Positions 46,066-53,119 of a stretch of 64,000 nucleotides of DNA are shown in pieces. Below the pieces are notes generated by a model. That model worked only from the letters and a program-made list of their open reading frames with translations, searched no databases and was not told where the DNA came from. The position numbers and the translations under genes are program-made. Origin of the DNA: Prochlorococcus sp. AG-402-M23 (lineage in GTDB: Bacteria > Cyanobacteriota > Cyanobacteriia > PCC-6307 > Cyanobiaceae); NCBI GenBank assembly GCA_003216575.1, contig QCIR01000007.1, forward strand, positions 1 to 64,000, written 5' to 3'. The first letter of the stretch is position 1. Every line of letters starts with the position of its first letter.

Positions 46066-47286
46066 TCAAAATTTGAAAGTAGTTTTAACTAATGCACCAT
46101 TTACATCTTCTTTCCCATCTTTTTCAATAACAAAATAAGCAGGAGTAACATTAATATTATCGCTTACCTTAAAATCATAAAAGACTTCCCAAGCCAAAGG
46201 ATCGTCATAACCACTATCATCTCTATGAGTTTCGGCTGTTCCAATACCAAAACCTAAAATATTCCCATCAATTAAAGCATCATTCCACAAAAATCCAACC
46301 ATCCAGGTATTTCCATCTTCAACCTTATTCATGGAAGTATCAGGATTATCCTCGTTATCAGGTTTTTTCCAACCCATCCCTGCACTCACGCTATAGTCGT
46401 CTCCAAATTGATAACTACCACTAATCCCAAAAGATGAATAGTCATTAATATCAGGAGTATTATCAGTATTCCCATTATCAGCCTGTGTGTATGCAGCGGC
46501 AAGAGTGAATTTCTCATCAACCCATGCCAACTGAGTTGTTATATGGTCTTTGCCTTCATCAGTCAAGAAGCCAATAGAAGAATTGGTTGCATCTTCAGAA
46601 ACAAAAAGTGCAGAAGCAACCAATTTTTCATGGGACCAAGTAATTCCAGCACCCGCTCCCATCTTTTTGGAATAAGTATCATTCGCACCTGCCTGATTTA
46701 AGACAAACAGAACTCCATCACCAGGATAAGCACTGGGCCAGACTCCAAGTAAATCATCTTGGCGAAGCTTCGGGCCAAAAGTTACTTGAATATCGTCTCC
46801 AACAGGAAATTGATAATATGCCTTATGAAGTTCTAATAAATCATTACTATTAAAAGCAGTATCTAATCTTGCCTCCCCCATCATTCCGAAGGGCTCCATC
46901 ATCCCAAAATTACCTACGCGAACAGCAGTCTTAAGCATGTCTTGGCCAGTAAAACTGGTCATAAACATCAGCTTTGTATCGTAATGAAAAACTGTCCCAT
47001 CCTTTTCCTCAGAAGTAGACATTCCACCCATTCCACCCATTCCAGAATCACTTACGCCATCTACTCCACCCAAAACAAAAGTCGTTTTTCCCATAAACAT
47101 AGTTGAAGGGTATGAATCCCCCATTTTCATGTGACCACCATGGTGATCATGATGACCTTTATGATCGCCACCTCCAGCTTCGACAGTTGCTGGAGCAAGA
47201 AGACCTATCGCAACAGGGAATAGAAGAATTTTACTTAGATTTTTCAAAATTTTTACTAGTTTTACTAGTTTTACTACCTCATACAA
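46066..47286 (-). CDS. His-rich outer-membrane porin-like protein
   Basis: A 406-residue exported protein. The N-terminus is basic (VKLVKLVKILKNLSK) followed by a hydrophobic signal ending near ATVEA. Just after the cleavage site is a His cluster (GGGDHKGHHDHHGGHMKMGD) and a Met/Gly-rich stretch (GMGGMGGM), both suited to binding metals. The remainder alternates beta-strand-like segments (LAAAYTQAD, SFGISGSYQFGDDYSVSAGMGWKKP) and ends in KTTFKF, a C-terminal aromatic typical of outer-membrane barrels. It resembles the carbohydrate-selective OprB-like porins without an SLH domain. Located in the zinc island, it is plausibly a zinc-entry porin; this is inference. Confidence 0.75.
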   Translation of the reverse strand: MYEVVKLVKLVKILKNLSKILLFPVAIGLLAPATVEAGGGDHKGHHDHHGGHMKMGDSYPSTMFMGKTTFVLGGVDGVSDSGMGGMGGMSTSEEKDGTVFHYDTKLMFMTSFTGQDMLKTAVRVGNFGMMEPFGMMGEARLDTAFNSNDLLELHKAYYQFPVGDDIQVTFGPKLRQDDLLGVWPSAYPGDGVLFVLNQAGANDTYSKKMGAGAGITWSHEKLVASALFVSEDATNSSIGFLTDEGKDHITTQLAWVDEKFTLAAAYTQADNGNTDNTPDINDYSSFGISGSYQFGDDYSVSAGMGWKKPDNEDNPDTSMNKVEDGNTWMVGFLWNDALIDGNILGFGIGTAETHRDDSGYDDPLAWEVFYDFKVSDNINVTPAYFVIEKDGKEDVNGALVKTTFKF

Positions 47287-47546
47287 CTTAGGCTTTGTTT
47301 TTCCTAGGGCTATTGGCTATATGCCTCTTCAGTATGTGACTATCGATACAAATTAGAAGAGCATTTTTGTTTTGATAAGTGGAAGAAGAGCTAATACGCA
47401 CCTATATCCTAGTGATTACAAGAGCTGAATAAAAGAGAGGCTTCTTTCATTCTTTCAATTATTTAGAAACAATTCTAGGGGACTCAGTGACAACAATAAG
47501 AATCTAATTAATCTAAATACTAGAAAAGCTAGTAAGACCAAAAAGG

Positions 47547-47795
47547 ATGAAAAATCTTAAGCCTATTGTTTCTCTTTTAGTTATGTCACTGTCATTCTCA
47601 CTAATGGGCTGTTCAAGTAACTCAGAAACAAGCAGTACTCGTGCCCTCTTTGATACTAGAAAAGAAGCTGAAAACGCTGCCAAGGATTTCAATTGCAAGG
47701 GTGCTCATAAAATGGGTGACAAATGGATGCCTTGCAAAAGTCATGATGCTCATGAAAAAGGAGAAAAACATGAGGGACATCACCATCATCACTAA
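47547..47795 (+). CDS. His-tailed DUF3721-type lipoprotein
   Basis: An 82-residue exported lipoprotein: signal sequence PIVSLLVMSLSFSLMGCSS with a lipobox Cys at residue 22. The mature part is a DUF3721-like module, DTRKEAENAAKDFNCKGAHK followed by MGDKWMPCKSH, and then a His-rich tail ending in five His. The Cys-Gly-x-His, MPC and His tail suggest a divalent metal ligand set. The next gene carries the same module. Role in zinc or other metal handling at the cell surface is inferred from motifs and neighbours. Confidence 0.8.
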   Translation: MKNLKPIVSLLVMSLSFSLMGCSSNSETSSTRALFDTRKEAENAAKDFNCKGAHKMGDKWMPCKSHDAHEKGEKHEGHHHHH

Positions 47796-47807
47796 AAAGT
47801 TTAAGCA

Positions 47808-48251
47808 ATGACAACTTCAAATACTTCTAAGAAGGAAGCATCTAAAGGTCCTTCTCATTGTGGAAGTAAACCTAAAAAAATTGCGATTGGGATAGCACCA
47901 CTTGGATTCATTTCTATCGGAATTGTTCCAATGGGAATTGTGACCATTGGAATTGTTCCCATGGGTGTCGTTTCTATTGGCGCTGTAGCCATGGGAGTAT
48001 TAAATGCCTCAATAGTAGGAATGGGAATATTTTCTGCCGGAATAACAACCATGGGTCTAAAGGTATGGAGTCCAGAAAACAATGCTATTCAGGAGTCAAT
48101 CAATCGTTCTGATTCTTCATCTCCAAAAAATATATATGCATATCCAACTAAAGCTCAGGCAGAGGTCGAAGCCAAAAAGCTCGGATGCGTTGGTGTCCAC
48201 AAGATGGGTAAATTATGGATGCCTTGTGCAACCCATATCAACCCTAACTAG
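47808..48251 (+). CDS. DUF3721 protein with pentad-repeat hydrophobic domain
   Basis: A 147-residue protein. Residues 1-24 are Lys/Ser-rich with HCGSKPKK. Residues 27-84 consist of about twelve five-residue repeats of pattern (I/M)G(I/V/A)xx, for example IGIVP-MGIVT-IGIVP-MGVVS, forming a hydrophobic glycine-periodic block. Residues ~112-147 are a DUF3721 module (PTKAQAEVEAKKLGCVGVHK, MGKLWMPCATH) matching the preceding lipoprotein. It is only 12 bases after that gene and surely in one operon. The repeat could form a beta-solenoid or a membrane-embedded oligomer; function unknown. Confidence 0.75.
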   Translation: MTTSNTSKKEASKGPSHCGSKPKKIAIGIAPLGFISIGIVPMGIVTIGIVPMGVVSIGAVAMGVLNASIVGMGIFSAGITTMGLKVWSPENNAIQESINRSDSSSPKNIYAYPTKAQAEVEAKKLGCVGVHKMGKLWMPCATHINPN

Positions 48252-48382
48252 TCTTTAATTGATTAAGAATTTATAGTTGGGTATAAAATTCTTGGAAATA
48301 TATCTACAAACGACTCAATTCATCTCCCTGTTTTTTAACAAATTAGGATTTAATTAACTTTCGAAAAGTGATCTTAATTGGT

Positions 48383-49000
48383 CTAAGAATATATATCTTC
48401 AACTAAAATTGAACCCTTTTCGCAAATTTGCTGCTGTGAAGGGAACTCTTTATCGGAGCAACAACATTCTCCTTTATCTGAATTGTTGATCCAATTAATA
48501 ATCCCTGTTCGGATTGGTTGAGGACATACTTGTCCTTCTTTAAGATGATTGATTTCTTCGCTTGTTAAAGGATCAGCATGTTCAATAAAAAGAGACTCTT
48601 TAAGCCTAAAAGAACATGTCTCATTCCATTGTTCAAAACAATTTATATGGTTTATAAAATCATCCCATGCTTCTCTCATTGATCTATACCCCTTCCTTTT
48701 TAACTCTTTGCTGAAAACAGCTTTAATGAATTCATTAAAATTCTGCAATTCATGAGGTGTAAAAGATGATGTGACGTGGCTTTCATAATTAGGAAAGTCA
48801 AGTTTCTTCTCTATTGATTGCAGTCTTTGTTCAATCGTGTGAAATCGAGAATCTATCGATTCAACAGGCATGTTCTCTATTTGATTAACAAAACAATCAG
48901 AGACATAACCAACCAATGATTTTCCCGAAATCCTCGCACTCTCTTTAATCTTTTCTAAAAGTTTTGGGTCAATACTTACATTGAGTTGCGTTCTCTTCAT
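48383..49000 (-). CDS. Ribbon-helix-helix protein with Cys-rich tail
   Basis: A 205-residue protein. The first 45 residues (KRTQLNVSIDPKLLEKIKES...GKSLVGYVSDCFVNQIEN) match the ribbon-helix-helix DNA-binding fold of CopG-type regulators. The middle is predicted helical with a short coiled segment (RFHTIEQRLQSIEKKLD). The tail includes NSDKGECCCSDKEF, a cysteine cluster that could sense metal. It could be a metal-responsive repressor for this island, but the family is too general to say which metal or operator. Confidence 0.65.
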   Translation of the reverse strand: MKRTQLNVSIDPKLLEKIKESARISGKSLVGYVSDCFVNQIENMPVESIDSRFHTIEQRLQSIEKKLDFPNYESHVTSSFTPHELQNFNEFIKAVFSKELKRKGYRSMREAWDDFINHINCFEQWNETCSFRLKESLFIEHADPLTSEEINHLKEGQVCPQPIRTGIINWINNSDKGECCCSDKEFPSQQQICEKGSILVEDIYS

Positions 49001-49161
49001 GAGTTAATCAATGAAAGGGTGGAAAATATCCATTTAATTAATATTTTATTGAATCCAAAAACATTTCGTTACCATTTTTAGATTTCTTGATCTTTAAGAA
49101 GCTATGTCTTTTCATCCATCCAAAAAATACCTCTTAGAAGCAATTAAGAGTAAAAATAAAT

Positions 49162-49947
49162 CTATCTATTATTTGGCAGCAAAATCAATGAAATCACACA
49201 AAGAACACTAATCAAAGGTCCAGGAGGCAAATTCAAAAACATAGCAAGAGAAAAACCGATCAGCGATAATATCAATCCAAATATGGAGGATCTAACCATC
49301 GCAATCCATAAAGATCTTGCTTTCTGTAATCCCAATAAAGTTGGGGTTGAAAGTAACGCAATCACAAGAATGACTCCCACTGCAGACATTGAACTCACAA
49401 TGACAAGTGCCGTAGTAAAACCAAGAGCCAAATTTAAAAAAGATACATTAACTCCACTTGAAGCAGCTCCTTCTGGATCAAGACCAATATGAACAAGCTT
49501 GTCGTAACCAAAAAACATCAAGCAAATAAATACCGAGAAAGCGATCAAAGTTCTTAGCAGATCACTGAAATTTGCAGTTAATAAATCTCCAAATAAAACA
49601 GCCTCCAAATCAATCCTGATACCCAGTAGAGGTATAAGCAAAACACCAAGTCCCATCGAACCAGCAAGAATTGTATTCATAACCGCTTCGTAATTTTGAT
49701 TTTTTTTATTTGTCAAGCTTTCTGCAGCAATAGCTCCTATCAAGCCGCTGATGACTCCACCAATAGAAGGATCCAAACCAAGCGCCATAGCCAAAGCAAG
49801 ACCTGGCAGCACACAATGCGAAATTAAATTAACTTGAAGAAGCCTTTTATGAGTAATCAATACAGTTCCCATAGCAGGGCAAAGTATTCCAGAGAAGGAA
49901 GTTATCAAAAGAGGAATTATCCACCAATTTGTATAAAAAAAAGACAT
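49162..49947 (-). CDS. znuB: Zinc ABC transporter permease (ZnuB type)
   Basis: A 261-residue permease of the ABC-3 (ZnuB/MntB) family for high-affinity divalent metal import. About eight hydrophobic helices are visible, with HCVLPGLALAMALG, LIGAIAAESLTN and LDPEGAASSGVNVSFLNLALGFTTALVIV, the cytoplasmic coupling region. It lies next to zur on the opposite strand and near znuC and znuA, so zinc is the likely substrate. The protein runs to the usual length and start. Confidence 0.9.
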   Translation of the reverse strand: MSFFYTNWWIIPLLITSFSGILCPAMGTVLITHKRLLQVNLISHCVLPGLALAMALGLDPSIGGVISGLIGAIAAESLTNKKNQNYEAVMNTILAGSMGLGVLLIPLLGIRIDLEAVLFGDLLTANFSDLLRTLIAFSVFICLMFFGYDKLVHIGLDPEGAASSGVNVSFLNLALGFTTALVIVSSMSAVGVILVIALLSTPTLLGLQKARSLWIAMVRSSIFGLILSLIGFSLAMFLNLPPGPLISVLCVISLILLPNNR

Positions 49948-50000
49948 TTAGCAAATGATTTAGTATGGTCAGTTAGAGAGATGAAGTTAAGATCTTGCCA

Positions 50001-50405
50001 ATGAGTACAAGCAAGCCTGAAATCACTAGACGTCAACAGCAATTGCTCAATGAACTCAAGAAATGTACTGATGAATTGAGTGGGCAAGAACTACATAGAC
50101 AACTTCATAATGGTGACAACGCAATGGGATTGACCACGGTCTATCGAAACCTGCAAGCACTAGTAAAGCAAGGTTTGATTCGTTCCAGACATCTTCCCAA
50201 TGGTGAGGTTCTTTATGCGCCAGTTGAAAGAGATATTCATCATTTAACCTGCGTAAGCTGTGGAGACACCACACGCTTGAAGGGATGTCCGGTCAAAATG
50301 ATGGATCTGTCGAAAAACACTTCTAAAAACTTTGAGCTTTTGTTTCATACTCTTGAGTACTTTGGTCTCTGCCAAACTTGTTCTCAGCAATTGAATGCTG
50401 GATAA
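50001..50405 (+). CDS. zur: Zinc uptake regulator Zur (Fur family)
   Basis: A 134-residue Fur-family repressor from ATG 50001 (the track's TTG at 49995 adds two residues). The winged helix is ITRRQQQLLNELKK...GLTTVYRNLQALVKQGLIR. The metal region has HHLTCVSCGDTTRLKGCPV and CQTC, two CxxC pairs forming the structural zinc site. The genomic context (ZnuB, ZnuC, ZnuA) indicates Zur and not Fur. With zinc bound it should repress the divergent znuC/znuA promoter region. It is flanked on both sides by minus-strand genes. Confidence 0.9.
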   Translation: MSTSKPEITRRQQQLLNELKKCTDELSGQELHRQLHNGDNAMGLTTVYRNLQALVKQGLIRSRHLPNGEVLYAPVERDIHHLTCVSCGDTTRLKGCPVKMMDLSKNTSKNFELLFHTLEYFGLCQTCSQQLNAG

Positions 50406-50428
50406 GAGTATTTGAATATGAATCAAAC

Positions 50429-51127
50429 CTATAACTTCCACCTCAAATAATTAATTGAACTAAGTTTTTCTTGAACTTCCTGAGGGCTACCAGAAGCCAA
50501 AATAATTTTATCTAAAGCAATAACCTTGTCATAGGCATTTAAAGATGTTCCCCAGTCGTGACTACTAACAAAAACCGTGAACCCCGAATCGGCTAGCTGA
50601 CGAATGATTAACAGGAAATCTTCTTTAGCCGGAGGATCAAAGGCGGAGCAAGGTTCATCAAGAAGAAAAATTTTGGCTGGATTCATTAATGTTTTTGCAA
50701 GTAATGCTCTTTGTTGCTGTCCACCAGACAAAGCATCAAGTCTCCTTTTTGCTAAATGAGATATTCCAACACGTTGAAGGGCAGCTTCTAATTCACAACA
50801 AGTTGATTTGGAATGATTTACTCGACCTAAAGAGACTAATCCTTCAACAGTAATTGGAAAATTCCAATTCAGCTTTCCTCTCTGAGGCATTAAAGCCACT
50901 TGAGATCGATTATTTCTCAATGGTTTTCCGCCAACAGTAATTTCTCCTTGATCCGGAGTGCTACTCCCTTGCAGCAAGCTTAATAATGTTGACTTGCCAG
51001 CGCCATTCGGACCAACAAGAGCAGTCAAAGTACCTGGCTCAAGCTTAAGAGAAACCTTACTTAAAGCAGGTTTGATATTACTGAAATAGGAATAAGTCAC
51101 ATTTTCAGCAATCAAACTAGACATCAA
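50429..51127 (-). CDS. znuC: Zinc ABC transporter ATPase (ZnuC type)
   Basis: A 232-residue ABC ATPase powering zinc import. Walker A is ALVGPNGAGKSTLLSLL, the signature DALSGGQQQRALLAK, and Walker B IFLLDEPCSAFD. The switch His is in FVSSHDWG. A second ATG one codon in is equally possible. Divergently transcribed from znuA with a Zur-box candidate between them; znuB is separated from it by the antisense zur gene. Confidence 0.93.
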   Translation of the reverse strand: MMSSLIAENVTYSYFSNIKPALSKVSLKLEPGTLTALVGPNGAGKSTLLSLLQGSSTPDQGEITVGGKPLRNNRSQVALMPQRGKLNWNFPITVEGLVSLGRVNHSKSTCCELEAALQRVGISHLAKRRLDALSGGQQQRALLAKTLMNPAKIFLLDEPCSAFDPPAKEDFLLIIRQLADSGFTVFVSSHDWGTSLNAYDKVIALDKIILASGSPQEVQEKLSSINYLRWKL

Positions 51128-51174
51128 TTAGAGGATTTGCTGACAAGAAACATAATATACTTGCCAATCTCAAA

Positions 51175-51189
51175 TGAAAATGATTATCG
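51175..51189. promoter_or_regulatory. Candidate Zur box between znuC and znuA
   Basis: TGAAAATGATTATCG lies in the 91-base gap between the divergent znuC and znuA starts, 30 bases upstream of the znuA ATG. It is close to the near-palindromic TGAnAATnATTnTCA-type operator known for bacterial Zur. One operator could serve both promoters. I saw no equally good match elsewhere in the island. Confidence 0.7.
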
Positions 51190-51218
51190 TTTTTTAGATA
51201 AGCTAATTTTTTGATTAA

Positions 51219-52736
51219 ATGTCGAGATTGTTCAACCAACCCATCAAAAGTAAAACAATATTCAATAAAACAGTCCTTAAGAGCTCTTTTCTTGCTGGAG
51301 CATTTTTATTCTCGGGAATTAATCAGAGTGCACAGGCAAATTCAAAACCAATTGTTGCCGTGGAGCCATTAGTCTGCGATGTCGTTTCTGCGATTGCACC
51401 ACCGTCATCTCCTGTAACCTGCTTAATTGACAGAAAACAAGATGTTCATGATGTCAAAATCACTCCAAGACAGGCCCAAACACTAAAAAGTGCAAACCAA
51501 GTATTTACTCTTGGTTCAGAGATGACCCCTGCAATCAAAAAATGGTTAGATAATCCTTTAACTGTTGTTGTCGGCGTAAGTGCAATAGAAATAGACGATC
51601 ATCATGACGATCACGATGATCATTCAGCAGCCAAGGATGATGACCACGATGATCATTCAGCTGCTAAACATGACGATCATGATGACCACGATGATCATGG
51701 CGATAGCCATGGAGAAGGAGCTTTTGAATGGGCTGGTGTTTTTGATCTTTCAGCAGGAACATACAAATGGTCTTTTGCCAAAGTCAATGGAGACTATGCT
51801 GATCCTGCAATGAAAATGGTTATTCTCAATTCTGGTGATATTGAAGCATCAGAAGAGCTTGCTAAAGAATTATTAGGATCTAAGAATTCAGAAACCAAAC
51901 GCAATAATGACAAACTTGTTGCGCAGGAAAAAGCATATTTTCTTTCATTCAATGAGAAGAAAGACATCACAACATTTACTGTAGAAATCAAAAAAGCTGG
52001 TAAATATGCATTCTTTACTGAGCATATGCCTTTTGAGTTTGAAGCCGACGAACATTTCTTTAAGGATGTTTCAGGCGACGATGTTGAACCTATAGCTCAA
52101 GTCCCAGATGAAGGCGATCATCATCATCACCATGATCATGGTGGGCTAGATCCTCATATCTGGCATGACCCTCATAACATCATCAAGATGGGAAATGTCA
52201 TTTCTAAAAATATCAATAAGAAAATTTCCTTCTTTGACAGAGAAACAAAAAAAGTTTTAAAAGAAAGAACTCAAGCCGTTAATTCTATTTTGGAAAATCT
52301 CGACTTATGGACTCAAAAACAAGTTGCCACAATTCCTACTGATCGAAGGACAATCGTTTCTAAGCACAAAGCGATGGAATATTACGGAGATGCATTTGGC
52401 TTGAAGACTTTGAGTCTATTAGATTTCCTTGGTGATTCTTCCAGCCTTAGACCAGAGACTATTTCAACGGTAATAGCTGAGCTCAAAGAAGAAAACGTAA
52501 ACGTCTTATTCGCTGAGCAAAAGCCTCCTTCCAAGCTATTAAAAAACTTGAGCAGACAAACTTCCACCCCTATCGCAAGAAATCAAATCTTTGTTGATGG
52601 TCTAATGCTAGAAGGGAATACTGTTTCAGTAGCAGTACACAACACATGTACAATTGTTGATTCGCTTGGTGGAGAATGTGATGAAAAAGAGGGTAAGAAA
52701 CTCGAGAATGAATGGAATTCCTTAACTAACCCTTAA
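51219..52736 (+). CDS. znuA: Zinc ABC transporter substrate-binding protein ZnuA with inserted domain
   Basis: A 505-residue periplasmic zinc-binding protein, far longer than usual for ZnuA (about 300). Signal peptide ends near SAQAN. Residues 41-121 are the N-lobe start (SKPIVAVEPLVCDVVSAIA) with zinc His77 in QDVHDVKITP. A His/Asp loop follows (HDDHDDHSAAK repeated), and residues ~169-275 are an extra domain (FEWAGVFDLSAGTYKWSFAK to FFTEHMPFEFE). A second His run (GDHHHHHDHGG) leads to DPHIWHDPHN, resuming the ZnuA fold with SKHKAMEYYGDAFGL and IFVDGLMLEGN. The insert resembles one in the CobW protein downstream. Confidence 0.9.
   Translation: MSRLFNQPIKSKTIFNKTVLKSSFLAGAFLFSGINQSAQANSKPIVAVEPLVCDVVSAIAPPSSPVTCLIDRKQDVHDVKITPRQAQTLKSANQVFTLGSEMTPAIKKWLDNPLTVVVGVSAIEIDDHHDDHDDHSAAKDDDHDDHSAAKHDDHDDHDDHGDSHGEGAFEWAGVFDLSAGTYKWSFAKVNGDYADPAMKMVILNSGDIEASEELAKELLGSKNSETKRNNDKLVAQEKAYFLSFNEKKDITTFTVEIKKAGKYAFFTEHMPFEFEADEHFFKDVSGDDVEPIAQVPDEGDHHHHHDHGGLDPHIWHDPHNIIKMGNVISKNINKKISFFDRETKKVLKERTQAVNSILENLDLWTQKQVATIPTDRRTIVSKHKAMEYYGDAFGLKTLSLLDFLGDSSSLRPETISTVIAELKEENVNVLFAEQKPPSKLLKNLSRQTSTPIARNQIFVDGLMLEGNTVSVAVHNTCTIVDSLGGECDEKEGKKLENEWNSLTNP
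51594..51716 (+). repeat. His/Asp tandem repeat within znuA
   Basis: In-frame repeat of DDHDDHSAAK-type units (at least two near-copies, then shorter DDHDDH units) encoding a flexible metal-binding loop. Internal repeats of this kind often vary in length between strains. Confidence 0.6.
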
Positions 52737-52753
52737 CTTTTAAGGTTGAAATA

Positions 52754-53110
52754 ATGTCTAACTTTATCAAAGCTAGACATTATTTCAACTCAATGTTTCA
52801 AACAAAAGGATATAAAGCTTACAAACAACATTGGGAAGACCAGGCAGGTTTCATGGATAAGCCACCATGGAATAAAGACAAGATCTTAAAACTTACTATC
52901 TCAACTGATTTCGTAGAGAATCTAAAAGAACTTCAATTTTCAACTCACTCACTTAAAGAAGAGAATGGGGAAACTACATTAAAATTAAAAGTTCCATACA
53001 ATTACCAAGAACTTGATGACTTCAAATTCAAGTCACTGGAATTGTTAGGTATCAATGAGAATTGGCTCACTGATATTATTATTGACAACTCTCATTGTTC
53101 ACATCCTTAA
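52754..53110 (+). CDS. Unknown 118-residue protein in the zinc operon
   Basis: I do not recognise a family. The product starts SNFIKARHYFNSMFQTKGYK, has a beta-rich middle (LKLTISTDFVENLKELQFST, GETTLKLKVPYNY) and ends SHCSHP, a short Cys/His tail. No signal peptide, so it should be cytoplasmic. It sits 17 bases after znuA and 9 bases before cobW, so it is in the same transcript. A role in zinc handling is inferred only from position and the terminal ligands. Confidence 0.7.
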   Translation: MSNFIKARHYFNSMFQTKGYKAYKQHWEDQAGFMDKPPWNKDKILKLTISTDFVENLKELQFSTHSLKEENGETTLKLKVPYNYQELDDFKFKSLELLGINENWLTDIIIDNSHCSHP

Positions 53111-53119
53111 TTCAAAATA

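Noticed and set aside
49104-49211. 35-residue plus-strand ORF (MSFHPSKKYLLEAIK...)
   Set aside because: It overlaps the end of znuB on the opposite strand and has no supporting motif or ribosome binding site.
49962-49998. Possible second Zur box between znuB and zur
   Set aside because: AATGATTTAGTATGG keeps only the central ATGATT core and lacks both palindromic arms.
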